Assembly: GCA_964019425.1 (NCBI GenBank)
Contig: OZ025848.1
Coordinates: 642,597-706,596, forward strand
DNA: 64,000 nt
Direction: 5' to 3'
Source: Flectonema sp. DT1601
Taxonomy: Eukaryota > Euglenozoa > Diplonemea > Diplonemida > Diplonemidae
In this document: positions 48,412 to 59,434 of the stretch, piece after piece
Layout of the letters: every line of letters begins with the position of its first letter
Numbering within the stretch: the first letter of the stretch is position 1
Position numbers and translations under genes: made by a program
The notes under the pieces: generated by a model
Databases searched by the model: none
What the model was told of the DNA's origin: nothing
Seen by the model: the letters and a program-made list of their open reading frames with translations, nothing else

Positions 48412-51400
48412 CAGATATTATTGCTCTGGATAATTCAATGATGGCAAACATAGGACTGCTAAATGGATGGAGTAGTGACCATCTTCCAATAAGTGTAAAG
48501 ATTGAAAACATACACTTGACGAAAACCAAACCACAATCGAACGAGATGTGGCAATGGAAATGGAAGTGTGCAAAGTGGCATGCATACTCGGAGGTTTTAA
48601 CGACGGCGGCAACGAAGTTAAAGAATATTGAAACAGTGCAAAAACTTGCAACAAGGATCTCTGTAGAAATTCTGAAGGCTGCGAAACAAACCATACCGGG
48701 CTATAAGAAAAGGACGCAAACCACCTTCTCAGTGAGGGATCCAGAAATAGAAAGACTGCTTGATGAACCCAACCAGGACAAAGTTGACAAGGATGCCATT
48801 GCGGAAGGCATCAGAAAAATTAAAAGAAACATCATCGAATGTGACATGACTGGGATGGACTACCAATGGGCTTTCAGAAAAGTAAAGCAACTTGAAGGGG
48901 GCATTGTTGATAATAACATTAGCGAATTAGAACATGAAGGCAGTACAACAACTGATCCAAAAGAAATGGCAGACATATTTACCACGGCATACGCGACACA
49001 ATTCAATCTGGTAGACGACGAAGTGCCCTCCTTGGTATTTGAGAACAAACCAGGGGACGAAGGCAATGAAGAATCCACAATGAGAGAACTAAAGCGACAG
49101 CTCAAGAAATTAAAAGACAAGAAAGCACCCGGGCCGGATGGGGTGTGGAACACTATGTTAAAGAAACTCCCAGAAACATTTATGGTGCAACTCTTACGGC
49201 TGTTCAACATGACTTGGGAAAAGTCGGCGGTTCCGAGATCTTGGAAGTATGGGATAGTAGTTCCAATCTTAAAATCGGGAAAAGACAAGAAACGTGTACT
49301 CTCTTACCGACCAATAACATTAACGTCAGCAATAAGCAAGTTGTTTGAGAAGATGATGGCAGAAAGGATGCATCATTTACTTGGGGACAGGATGAGTGCG
49401 CGGCAAGCCGCATATAAAAGAGGGCGCAGTGCCGTAGAAAATCTCTGCATGATAACAGAGAGACTACTAGATGGAAGGTACCGAGGTAGGGAATCGATGT
49501 TAATGACGTTTGACCTGCAGAAGGCATTCGATGCCGTCCAACCGAAAATTCTACTGAAGAGGATGTCTGAAGTTGGGATACCGGCGAAATACACAAGATG
49601 GGTCCAGAGCTATTTGACTGGGAGAAAGATCACAACCAGAGTAAACGGCGAAAAGGGAACATTCAAACACATACAAGTCGGAGTACCCCAAGGAAGTGTC
49701 CTAGGACCACAGCTATTCTCGATATACATCGAAAGCCTTATACGAGAATTGAATAGGTATAAACCAGCAGTCTTTGCAGATGATGTTGGGCTCGTGATGA
49801 CATCTCCAGATGTTAAAGGACTGGAGGACAAAGCTAACACAGCAGTACGCATCTTCTCAAATTGGGCCGCAGCATCCCACATTTGTATAAACAAGAGCCC
49901 GGGTAAAACAGAGTTCATACATGTGAGGCCGGATACCGATAGCCAAGAAAATAAGTCTCCACAAGTGCTATACCCGGAGGGGCACACCTTCAAATATGTC
50001 GTCACAACAGCAGAGGCCATCCGAAAAATGCTAAATAATCAGGACTCAACTACTATAGGCAATTCTAAAAAGGCGATAACACATTTCTATGTGGTTCCGC
50101 AGCATAAAATAAAACGAAAATTACCGACGACAGAAACTGTATTGGTAGACATGCAGATGGAACCTAGTAAATGCTCACAACTGCAAAAGGTACGCACCAG
50201 AGGAGACATCCTGAGGATGCTGCAAGGAACTGGATCTGGTCTCAAGGCTTTTGCATTTTCGGTGGTGGACAAACTACATGAAACGGATGTAGTAAGATAC
50301 TTGGGAGTTCTGTACGACAAAAACCTCGACTTCAAAACTCACATGCGAAAGATGATGACGGCAGCCTCCAGAGGACTGGGGCTCCTGCTAAGACTCTCCA
50401 GGATGGGATGCAGGAAGAGAACCCTCATCTGTGTTCTGGTGACCGTTGTAATGGCGAGAGTGCTCTATGGGGTTGAAAGTTTTGCCTGGCTGCTGCCAAA
50501 GAGAGGTGACGTCAGCCTTGAGAGGCTAAACATCTTAATAAACAGAGCCGCTAGACAGGTAACGGGATGTCTGCCAAGCACCAGGCTGAGGAACTTGTAC
50601 CATGAAGCAGATATGCCGAAATTACAAGAACACATACGCTACAAGATGTGTAGGGCCTATGAAGAATTCAAATTAAGTCCCCACCTACCAGCTTGTAGCC
50701 TCACAATGACGGAGGGAGGCCTAAACTACCCACCAAAAACAGCTTGGGGCCGCATAGTTTGGGATGAATATGTGTCGGGGATCCCGGGACTCGACAAACA
50801 CAGAAGCTCGTATCACTCGGAAATCAATCCAAAGCACTATAAGATGCGATCATGGAAGGTAACTAATGCAATGGAATTCAACTACTGTTTTGGAAAAGAA
50901 GAGGCAAAAGACAAAGAAGCCGGTCTACCAATTGAAGACGTGAAGGTGTACACAGATGGGTCTATTAGACATAGGACGAAGACGTACATGACTAAGTCAG
51001 GAGCATCTGTGATAATAGTGAAGGGTAAGGAAGTTAGCATGACCGGATTCAGAATACCTGTAGCAGGAAGCTCCTACAGAACTGAACAGATAGCCGTGGA
51101 ACAAGCGATGAGAATACTCCTGAAAAACAAAAAGGCATCCTTCTAACTGACTCAATGTCGCTAATACAGGCACTTGAGCGAGGACCTGAAGAACAGAAAT
51201 CTGCTACAAACGCATCAATCTGGAAGTTAGCACTGAAACTGGAACACAGAGGTGTTAATATTAACATGCAGTATGTCCCAGCACATATGGATGTGCTGTA
51301 TAATGAAATAGCAGACAAGGTGGCAAAACACGCTGCAGGTACGATAAAGAAGCCTCCAGATGACAGTGTGGTACTCGAGAGTTTAGTTACTAGACTGGAT

Positions 51401-51811
51401 ATGGGAACCCTTATGACTTTTCACAAGAGAAGAAAACGAGAGGAGTGGATTGGAGCCGGCGAACAGAGGCATCCACCTTTTGTAGAAGAACTGACGAGAC
51501 CACAAGAAGTCCTAATGTCCCGCTTCAGAGTTGGACACTGTAGATCTCTTAAACTAAAAGGAATAAACGAACAGTGCATCTTCTGTCATGGAGATACTGC
51601 AACACCGCATCATGTGCTTTTCAAGTGCAACCACTGGTGTATCCAAAAGATGAGATCATTGTACATACACAGCATGATTAATACCGAAACTGGTGAAGTA
51701 GTGAGTAAAGTAGAGGACTGCTTCTTAAAGGGGAATCAACGCAACATGTCCAACTTTGTAGTGGTACTGGACCAAATAGCTGAAATGCTCGGAAGACCTG
51801 GAAATCCATAA
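48412..51811 (+). pseudogene. Element B ORF2, 5'-truncated and frameshifted
   Basis: Lacks about the first 180 codons of ORF2 and has a 31-base deletion between 51140 and 51141 (bases 56910-56940 in C), which gives an early stop inside the RNase H domain. The frame resumes at about 51155. Other differences from C are scattered single substitutions, so the copy is young. It cannot make a working protein. Confidence 0.9.
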
Positions 51812-51967
51812 TTTAAAGATGCGGTTCTTAGACCAAATGAGGAAGTAAACTGAACTCTTTAGTAATTGATAAAGAAAGAAAACAAAGAAGATACGAAGCC
51901 TACAGGAACCCCCCATCCCATCCCCAATCCCCACAAAAAGAAAGTGTACAGAAGAAAGAAAGAACAA

Positions 51968-51991
51968 CCGCGCCTAACAGCGCAAACAGCA
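51968..51991 (+). promoter_or_regulatory. Conserved 3' UTR hairpin block (element B)
   Basis: Same 24-base block as in A and C, followed here by a second hairpin GCAGGT-cgaagga-ACCTGC just before the poly(A). Confidence 0.5.
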
Positions 51992-52020
51992 AAGCAGGTC
52001 GAAGGAACCTGCTGTGCACA

Positions 52021-52055
<35 letters not shown>

Positions 52056-52081
52056 GTTGCCGAGACACGAAAAAAAATAAA

Positions 52082-53653
52082 ATGGCTGGTAAGAAAGCAA
52101 TGCGTCCGCAAGATAGAAGGGCAGCGGAAAGGAGAGAAAGAGAAAGGAAAGAGGCGAAGATGATGAGGGAACAAGCCAGAAATGAGATCCGGGAAGAAGA
52201 AGAAGGGTCTCAGCAGGAGATAGGGTCCCAGCAACAGGAAGAAATGGAGATGGACTCTCCAGAAGTGCCAGAAGGAATCTCAGTAGAGGTGACCGCAGTA
52301 GGACCTCCAGCAGCATTTCAAGCAAGCCCTCAAAACAAGGAGGCAATTCAAACAAAGACAAGCCCTCAAAACAAAGAGGCAATTCAAATAAGCCCTCAAA
52401 ACATAGAGGCACAAGGAAGTGTTTTAAAAACGAAACAAAGCCCTCCGTCAAATGAGGCACCCCAATCAAGCCCTCAAATCAAAGAGGCACAAAGAAGATC
52501 AACGGTGATCTTGAATGGACCACCACCGAAACTCAACAAGGAGCATTTTAATTGCAAAATTCTCCAGCCAACTGATGACCTCAACAGCAAAACCAATGGA
52601 ATTATACTTTCATTGGCTCAACAAGGAAGAAGCCTGGACGAACAATACTTCGAAAAGGCCAGCAAAACAAAGCAACTGACGATGGTGTTCACACGGCCAC
52701 CTCCAAAACGTGCCCTAAAACACGCAACTGACTGCAGTCAGATACAAACGCCGGTCCAATTTGATGGGCAAATAAGAATAAGATCATGGTGGTTTGTGAC
52801 TTTTACCGGAGCAACCTACACCCCAACACTAATAGTGGCAACAAACATAAAGCCACCGATCACTCACGAACTCATCGCGTGGGCTACAACAAAGGAGCTA
52901 GGAGGAGATGCTATCAGAAACCCAGCATCGCTTACTGCAAAAATCAAGGCAGTGGTGGGTGATCAGGGACGGGTCGACACAAGGACATTCCGGATAGTTG
53001 GAAAGGGGGATTTTAGTGAAGTCACAGTCCTACCAAATGATGAAAAGGCAGCAATCGCACTGATGCACAACTCAGGGAGTAACATTATTCGCATGGAGAA
53101 AGGCGACTTCTTGGTCGCCCTCGATAAAAGTCCGAAAAGCCAGTTCTTACAATGTGGTGAGACCCTGATGTCTATTGAGAAAATGGAGCTGCCAGAAGAC
53201 CAAAAACAACCAAAACCAGCCGTACAAAAGTATCGAGATGCGAAAATATCTTATGCGGAAGCAACTAAAAAGACACTGCAAGGAAACAAGCAGCCCCAAC
53301 AACAAGAAAATAAACTGCCCCCATCGCAGGGAAAAACGCAAGAACTGAAGAAAGTAGAAGATGGTCTCAAGACTATGAAGGAAAGAACTGACGAGACGCT
53401 AGCAAAATTACAAACTGAGGTAGCTGACTTGCAAACTAGATTGGATGAAACGATGTCAAAAATGACGCAGATAATTGAAGGACTGACCAATGCGACAAAG
53501 AAAAATGAAGAAATGATTGTTAAAAATTATCAACAAATGTTGAATGCAATATCTCAAATTGCAACCGCCGTCAACAAGATAGAAGCCAAGGTAGGGCTAA
53601 GCGGAACTACCCACCAAGTAACAGCAAACCAAAACCACTGTCAAAATGATTGA
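52082..53653 (+). CDS. Element C ORF1 (gag-like RNA-binding protein)
   Basis: 523 residues from ATG 52082. A basic and acidic N-terminus (RRAAERRERERKEAK) is followed by a low-complexity stretch (about 80-140) built of repeated SPQNKEAIQ-like units. A central region (about 150-400) with VIVATNIK-like strands and FTGATYTPTL may be an RRM-like fold. A C-terminal coiled coil (about 430-500) precedes the stop. I see no zinc knuckle. ORF1 proteins of this class bind element RNA and multimerise. Only the C-terminal third survives in element A. Confidence 0.85.
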   Translation: MAGKKAMRPQDRRAAERRERERKEAKMMREQARNEIREEEEGSQQEIGSQQQEEMEMDSPEVPEGISVEVTAVGPPAAFQASPQNKEAIQTKTSPQNKEAIQISPQNIEAQGSVLKTKQSPPSNEAPQSSPQIKEAQRRSTVILNGPPPKLNKEHFNCKILQPTDDLNSKTNGIILSLAQQGRSLDEQYFEKASKTKQLTMVFTRPPPKRALKHATDCSQIQTPVQFDGQIRIRSWWFVTFTGATYTPTLIVATNIKPPITHELIAWATTKELGGDAIRNPASLTAKIKAVVGDQGRVDTRTFRIVGKGDFSEVTVLPNDEKAAIALMHNSGSNIIRMEKGDFLVALDKSPKSQFLQCGETLMSIEKMELPEDQKQPKPAVQKYRDAKISYAEATKKTLQGNKQPQQQENKLPPSQGKTQELKKVEDGLKTMKERTDETLAKLQTEVADLQTRLDETMSKMTQIIEGLTNATKKNEEMIVKNYQQMLNAISQIATAVNKIEAKVGLSGTTHQVTANQNHCQND

Positions 53654-56600
53654 GATTTGGTCCAATAACATAAGATCGATACTACAAAATGAAAACTTCT
53701 TCCAATTAAATCGATCGTTAAGAGAGCACAAGCCAGAAATTGTTCTACTACAAGAAACATGGCTCAATTACGGAAAATTTCTGAATATAGATGGTTATAT
53801 TATAATTCGAAGAGACAGCCTTCTGAAGGTAGGATACCGAGGTCTGGCCATACTTGTCAGAATGGATATTACAAATTATGTGACTAAACTCCCCGACATC
53901 TCATACGACCAAACTGAGATACTATCTGTAGAATTGCGATCAACACCGCCATTAAAAATACACAATGTATATCACCCGCCTAACGTAACGGCAAACACAT
54001 GGAAGTTACCAACAGAGCCAGGAACACTGGTAGCAGGCGATATCAACGGACATCATGAGATCTGGTCAAAAGGAAAGACGAATTCAGCAGGAACAAGCTT
54101 CTATAATTGGTCATTAGAAGCTGCCATGGAAGTATTAAACGAGCCCCAGCAGATAACGAGACCATTGAGCTCATCCTCTCCAGATATTATTGCTCTGGAT
54201 AATTCAATGATGGCAAACATAGGACTGCTAAATGGATGGAGTAGTGACCATCTTCCAATAAGTGTAAAGATTGAAAACATACACTTGACGAAAACCAAAC
54301 CACAATCGAACGAGATGTGGCAATGGAAATGGAAGTGTGCAAAGTGGCATGCATACTCGGAGGTTTTAACGACGGCGGCAACGAAGTTAAAGAATATTGA
54401 AACAGTGCAAAAACTTGCAACAAGGATCTCTGTAGAAATTCTGAAGGCTGCGAAACAAACCATACCGGGCTATAAGAAAAGGACGCAAACCACCTTCTCA
54501 GTGAGGGATCCAGAAATAGAAAGACTGCTTGATGAACCCAACCAGGACAAAGTTGACAAGGATGCCATTGCGGAAGGCATCAGAAAAATTAAAAGAAACA
54601 TCATCGAATGTGACATGACTGGGATGGACTACCAATGGGCTTTCAGAAAAGTAAAGCAACTTGAAGGGGGCATTGTTGATAATAACATTAGCGAATTAGA
54701 ACATGAAGGCAGTACAACAACTGATCCAAAAGAAATGGCAGACATATTTACCACGGCATACGCGACACAATTCAATCTGGTAGACGACGAAGTGCCCTCC
54801 TTGGTATTTGAGAACAAACCAGGGGACGAAGGCAATGAAGAATTCACAATGAGAGAACTAAAGCGACAGCTCAAGAAATTAAAAGACAAGAAAGCACCCG
54901 GGCCGGATGGGGTGTGGAACACTATGTTAAAGAAACTCCCAGAAACATTTATGGTGCAACTCTTACGGCTGTTCAACATGACTTGGGAAAAGTCGGCGGT
55001 TCCGAGATCTTGGAAGTATGGGATAGTAGTTCCAATCTTAAAATTGGGAAAAGACAAGAAACGTGTACTCTCTTACCGACCAATAACATTGACGTCAGCA
55101 ATAAGCAAGTTGTTTGAGAAGATGATGGCAGAAAGGACGCATCATTTACTTGGAGACAGGATGAGTGCGCGGCAAGCCGCATATAAAAGAGGGCGCAGTG
55201 CCATAGAAAATCTCTGCATGATAACAGAGAGACTACTAGATGGAAGGTACCGAGGTAGGGAATCGATGTTAATGACGTTTGACCTGCAGAAGGCATTCGA
55301 TGCCGTCCAACCGAAAATTCTACTGAAGAGGATGTCTGAAGTTGGGATACCGGCGAAATACACAAGATGGGTCCAGAGCTATTTGACTGGGAGAAAGATC
55401 ACAACCAGAGTAAACGGCGAAAAGGGAACATTCAAACACATACAAGTTGGAGTACCCCAAGGAAGTGTCCTAGGACCACAGCTATTCTCGATATACATCG
55501 AAAGCCTTATACGAGAATTGAATAGGTATAAACCAGCAGTCTTTGCAGATGATGTTGGGCTCGTGATGACATCTCCAGATGTTAAAGGACTGGAGGACAA
55601 AGCTAACACAGCAGTACGCATCTTCTCAAATTGGGCCGCAGCATCCCACATTTGTATAAACAAGAGCCCGGGTAAAACAGAGTTCATACATGTGAGGCCG
55701 GATACCGATAGCCAAGACAATAAGTCTCCACAAGTGCTATACCCGGAGGGGCACACCTTCAAATATGTCGTCACAACAGCAGAGGCCATCCGAAAAATGC
55801 TAAATAATCAGGACTCAACTACTATAGGCAATTCTAAAAAGGCGATAACACATTTCTATGTGGTTCCGCAGCATAAAATAAAACGAAAATTACCGACGAC
55901 AGAAACTGTATTGGTAGACATGCAGATGGAACCTAGTAAATGCTCACAACTGCAAAAGGTTCGCACCAGAGGAGACATCCTGAGGATGCTACAAGGAACT
56001 GGATCTGGTCTCAAGGCTTTTGCATTTTCGGTGGTGGACAAACTACATGAAACGGATGTAGTAAGATACTTGGGAGTTCTGTACGACAAAAACCTCGACT
56101 TCAAAACTCACATGCGAAAGATGATGACGGCAGCCTCCAGAGGACTGGGGCTCCTGCTAAGACTCTCCAGGATGGGATGCAGGAAGAGAACCCTCATCTG
56201 TGTTCTGGTGACTGTTGTAATGGCGAGAGTGCTCTATGGGGTTGAAAGTTTTGCCTGGCTGCTGCCAAAGAGAGGTGACGTCAGCCTTGAGAGGCTAAAC
56301 ATCTTAATAAACAGAGCCGCTAGACAGGTAACGGGATGTCTGCCAAGCACCAGACTGAGGAACTTGTACCATGAAGCAGATATGCCGAAATTACAAGAAC
56401 ACATACGCTACAAGATGTGTAGGGCCTATGAAGAATTCAAATTAAGTCCCCACCTACCAGCTTGTAGCCTCACAATGACGGAGGGAGGCCTAAACTACCC
56501 ACCAAAAACAGCTTGGGGTCGCATAGTTTGGGATGAATATGTGTCGGGGATCCCGGGACTCGACAAACACAGAAGCTCATATCACTCGGAAATCAATCCA

Positions 56601-57611
56601 AAGCACTATAAGATGCGATCATGGAAGGTAACTAATGCAATGGAATTCAATTACTGTTTTGGAAAAGAAGAGGCAAAAGACAAAGAAGCCGGTCTACCAA
56701 TTGAAGGCGTGAAGGTGTACACAGATGGGTCTATTAGACATAGGACGAAGACGTACATGACTAAGTCAGGAGCATCTGTGATAATAGTGAAGGGTAAGGA
56801 AGTTAGCATGACCGGATTCAGAATACCTGTAGCAGGAAGCTCCTACAGAACTGAACAGATAGCCGTGGAACAAGCGATGAGAATACTCCTGAAAAACAAA
56901 AAGGCATCCGAAGGAATACTTCCCACAACAAAGACGCATATTCTAACTGACTCAATGTCGCTAATACAGGCACTTGAGCGAGGACCTGAAGAACAGAAAT
57001 CTGCTACAAACGCATCAATCTGGAAGTTAGCACTGAAACTGGAACACAGAGGTGTTAATATTAACATGCAGTATGTCCCAGCACATATGGATGTGCTGTA
57101 TAATGAAATAGCAGACAAGGTGGCAAAACACGCTGCAGGTACGATAAAGAAGCCTCCAGATGACAGTGTGGTACTCGAGAGTTTAGTTACTAGACTGGAT
57201 ATGGGAACCCTTATGACTTTTCACAAGAGAAGAAAACGAGAGGAGTGGATTGGAGCCGGCGAACAGAGGCATCCACCTTTTGTAGAAGAACTGACGAGAC
57301 CACAAGAAGTCCTAATGTCCCGCTTCAGAGTTGGACACTGTAGATCTCTTAAACTAAAAGGAATAAACGAACAGTGCATCTTCTGTCATGGAGATACTGC
57401 AACACCGCATCATGTGCTTTTCAAGTGCAACCACTGGTGTATCCAAAAGATGAGATCATTGTACATACACAGCATGATTAATACCGAAACTGGTGAAGTA
57501 GTGAGTAAAGTAGAGGACTGCTTCTTAAAGGAGAATCAACGCAGCATGTCCAACTTTGTAGTGGTACTGGACCAAATAGCTGAAATGCTCGGAAGACCTG
57601 GAAATCCATAA
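53646..57611 (+). CDS. Element C ORF2: endonuclease-RT-RNase H polyprotein
   Basis: 1,321 residues. Endonuclease at 1-220 with WSNNIRS, LLQETWL, AGDINGHH and SDHLP; RT with FDLQKAFDAVQP, GVPQGSVLGPQLFS and FADD near 632; RNase H from about 1023 with YTDGS, YRTEQ, ILTDSMS and YNEIADK; zinc knuckle CIFC...HHVLFKCNHW near the end. Every expected catalytic residue is seen. The start ATG overlaps the ORF1 end (ATGATTGA), which suggests termination-reinitiation. The extra block between the RT palm and YLGV is shared with element A. Confidence 0.93.
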   Translation: MIEIWSNNIRSILQNENFFQLNRSLREHKPEIVLLQETWLNYGKFLNIDGYIIIRRDSLLKVGYRGLAILVRMDITNYVTKLPDISYDQTEILSVELRSTPPLKIHNVYHPPNVTANTWKLPTEPGTLVAGDINGHHEIWSKGKTNSAGTSFYNWSLEAAMEVLNEPQQITRPLSSSSPDIIALDNSMMANIGLLNGWSSDHLPISVKIENIHLTKTKPQSNEMWQWKWKCAKWHAYSEVLTTAATKLKNIETVQKLATRISVEILKAAKQTIPGYKKRTQTTFSVRDPEIERLLDEPNQDKVDKDAIAEGIRKIKRNIIECDMTGMDYQWAFRKVKQLEGGIVDNNISELEHEGSTTTDPKEMADIFTTAYATQFNLVDDEVPSLVFENKPGDEGNEEFTMRELKRQLKKLKDKKAPGPDGVWNTMLKKLPETFMVQLLRLFNMTWEKSAVPRSWKYGIVVPILKLGKDKKRVLSYRPITLTSAISKLFEKMMAERTHHLLGDRMSARQAAYKRGRSAIENLCMITERLLDGRYRGRESMLMTFDLQKAFDAVQPKILLKRMSEVGIPAKYTRWVQSYLTGRKITTRVNGEKGTFKHIQVGVPQGSVLGPQLFSIYIESLIRELNRYKPAVFADDVGLVMTSPDVKGLEDKANTAVRIFSNWAAASHICINKSPGKTEFIHVRPDTDSQDNKSPQVLYPEGHTFKYVVTTAEAIRKMLNNQDSTTIGNSKKAITHFYVVPQHKIKRKLPTTETVLVDMQMEPSKCSQLQKVRTRGDILRMLQGTGSGLKAFAFSVVDKLHETDVVRYLGVLYDKNLDFKTHMRKMMTAASRGLGLLLRLSRMGCRKRTLICVLVTVVMARVLYGVESFAWLLPKRGDVSLERLNILINRAARQVTGCLPSTRLRNLYHEADMPKLQEHIRYKMCRAYEEFKLSPHLPACSLTMTEGGLNYPPKTAWGRIVWDEYVSGIPGLDKHRSSYHSEINPKHYKMRSWKVTNAMEFNYCFGKEEAKDKEAGLPIEGVKVYTDGSIRHRTKTYMTKSGASVIIVKGKEVSMTGFRIPVAGSSYRTEQIAVEQAMRILLKNKKASEGILPTTKTHILTDSMSLIQALERGPEEQKSATNASIWKLALKLEHRGVNINMQYVPAHMDVLYNEIADKVAKHAAGTIKKPPDDSVVLESLVTRLDMGTLMTFHKRRKREEWIGAGEQRHPPFVEELTRPQEVLMSRFRVGHCRSLKLKGINEQCIFCHGDTATPHHVLFKCNHWCIQKMRSLYIHSMINTETGEVVSKVEDCFLKENQRSMSNFVVVLDQIAEMLGRPGNP

Positions 57612-57767
57612 TTTAAAGATGCGGTTCTTAGACCAAATGAGGAAGTAAACTGAACTCTTTAGTAATTGATAAAGAAAGAAAACAAAGAAGATACGAAGCC
57701 TACGGGAACCCCCCATCCCATCCCCAATCCCCACAAAAAGAAAGTGTACAGAAGAAAGAAAGAACAA

Positions 57768-57791
57768 CCGCGCCTAACAGCGCAAACAGCA
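57768..57791 (+). promoter_or_regulatory. Conserved 3' UTR hairpin block (element C)
   Basis: The same block as in A and B with a GCGC/GCGC stem, then GCAGGT/ACCTGC immediately before the tail. Conservation between diverged A and C is stronger here than in flanking UTR. Confidence 0.5.
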
Positions 57792-57844
57792 AAGCAGGTC
57801 GAAGGAACCTGCTGTGCACACAAAAAAAAAAAAAAAAAAAAAAA

Positions 57845-59434
57845 GCCGGATGTTATTCTCCACCATGAGGAATTACAATTGTTACACTTCGGGCTTATTG
57901 GTGATGGTACCGAACATGGGTCTGATCACTTACCACTTGCTGCTGTCTTTGATACGTTCTCACCTCTGGAGACTGTGAACAAGCCTCGAAAAAGTCGGTC
58001 TGGGACTTCAATACAGCTGATTGGCTTTCGTTCCGATGCGATCTGGACTACCGACTAAGCAAGGTGAACAGTATGCCGAAGGTGGGTATCAGGGCAGCAA
58101 CATTTAACCGTATCCTGCTTCATGTAGCGAAGAAAAACATCCGAAGACGGCTTAGGATCCAGGGTAAGAGGAGGCGAATGTGGAATGCTTCGACTCCAGA
58201 GACTAAACAAGCGAAGGGAAAATTCGTTGCCGAGAAATTGGCTCAGGGTGAAGGATTTGCGTTTGCTTTTAAGAAAATTAAAGACCTGGATGCCGATGGG
58301 GGTCAGGAGATTCAAATCCCTGAATTCAGTGAGGACCAACTCCCTATTAAGTTCCTTGAGCAATTCGTGAAGACCTCTGTCAGGAAACGATTGAAATCTC
58401 CTAAGCTGAAGCCGAATGATTACGTGGGTGTTTGTGGACCTCTAGTAATGTCTGAGCTTGAGCGTGCAATCAAGAAAATAAAGGCGGGAAAGGCCCCGGG
58501 TCCTGATGGAATCCACGGGGCGATGCTCAAGAACCTTTCCGCAACCGGTAGAAGATTTCTCTTATCGGTGTTTAACGACTCCTGGCTCGCGGCTAAGGTA
58601 CCAAAAGTTTGGAAAGAGGGTATGATTAAACCGGTATACAAACCGGGTAAACCCAAAGAAAAGCTATCCAGCTACAGGCCGATCACGTTGACATCTGTAG
58701 TCGGCAAAATGCTTGAACGGATAATTTACGACAGGCTAATGTATCGGTTGACGTCAAATAATGCCTTGTCCTCCATCCAGGCAGGTTTCAGAAGGGGTAG
58801 GAATACTTGCGAGCAAATCTCACTGCTGGTCAATGCGCTTCATGGTGCGAGAAAAGGTGGTAAGAGTTCGATACTGCTCTCTTTCGACTTCACTGAGACT
58901 TTTGATAGGATAAATCATGTTAAACTGATTGCTAAAATGGTGGCGATGGGGATTCCTTCACCATTCATCGGATGGGTCGCTAACTTTCTGACGCGAAGGA
59001 AGGCAAAGGTTAGTGTCAATGGCAATCTGAGCGCATACAGAACTGTGACGAAAGGTGTTCCGCAAGGGTCGATTGTTGGGCCTCTCCTTTACCTGATATA
59101 TGTCGACGACCTGGCTAAGAAACTTGAGAAGACTGGATGTGTTTCAGCACTCTACGCAGACGACACAGCTTGTGTGGTCTCGAATAAGGATTTTAAAGTA
59201 ACTTACCGGATGGCGCAATTGGTCCTCGGGTTAGTGGATCGTTGGTGCAAAGATAATGACATGGCACTGTCGGTTTCGAAGACCTGCGGGATGCCGGTGG
59301 ATTGTCCTAGGAATATGTATTGGAGACCGGGATTCCCCAGAACGTCAGGAGAGAACCTCTTTCGGATCAGTAGGGAGGAACTGGCTGGGATGATTCGGTC
59401 AAATGAAGAAGGTAGGCCATTACTTGGAAATGGG
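57845..59434 (+). mobile_element. Non-LTR retrotransposon D fragment (different family)
   Basis: Starts inside the endonuclease domain directly after the tail of C and ends in mid-RT at the 8-mer array. No poly(A) is present. Its RT differs strongly from A-C (YADD instead of FADD) and codon use is different. The first bases, joined to CGTTGCCG left of C, suggest that D once continued leftwards to the tail of A. Confidence 0.8.
57846..59434 (+). pseudogene. Element D ORF2 fragment with one frameshift
   Basis: Frame 1 gives the end of the endonuclease (PDVILHH, GSDHLPLAAVF). The frame then shifts near an A5 run at about 57985, after which DFNTADWLSFRCDLDYRL continues the protein; one missing A would explain it. 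RT motifs follow: KAGKAPGPDGIHG, SYRPITLTSVVGKMLER, FDFTETFDRINH (motif A), GVPQGSIVGPLLY (B) and YADD near 59155 (C). The usual AF of motif A reads TF. The frame runs open into the repeat array, so the C-terminal part is lost. Confidence 0.85.

Larger units (their letters stand above)
48412..52054 (+). mobile_element. Non-LTR retrotransposon B (5'-truncated near-copy of C)
   Basis: Begins abruptly in the endonuclease region, at the position equal to 54181 of element C, and ends with a 33-A tail. It is almost identical to C throughout. CGTT stands on both sides (48408-48411 and 52055-52058), the apparent target duplication. The tail length may include A bases duplicated from the tail of A. 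Confidence 0.9.
52063..57844 (+). mobile_element. Non-LTR retrotransposon C (full-length, apparently intact)
   Basis: A short 5' leader of about 19 bases, complete ORF1, ORF2 overlapping by 8 bases, a 210-base 3' UTR and a 23-A tail. GCCG occurs just before it (52059-52062) and just after its tail (57845-57848), the apparent 4-base target duplication. With no stop or frameshift in either ORF, this is a candidate for an active copy. A leader this short implies an internal promoter or a slight 5' truncation. Confidence 0.85.

Noticed and set aside
48359-48694. Minus-strand frames over elements A-C (also seen at 54101-54463 and others)
   Set aside because: They are mirror frames of ORF2 and recur only because B and C are near-identical.
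51866-52081. Extension of element C ORF1 upstream through the tail of B
   Set aside because: The frame is open only by chance across 3' UTR and poly(A); the real ATG is at 52082.
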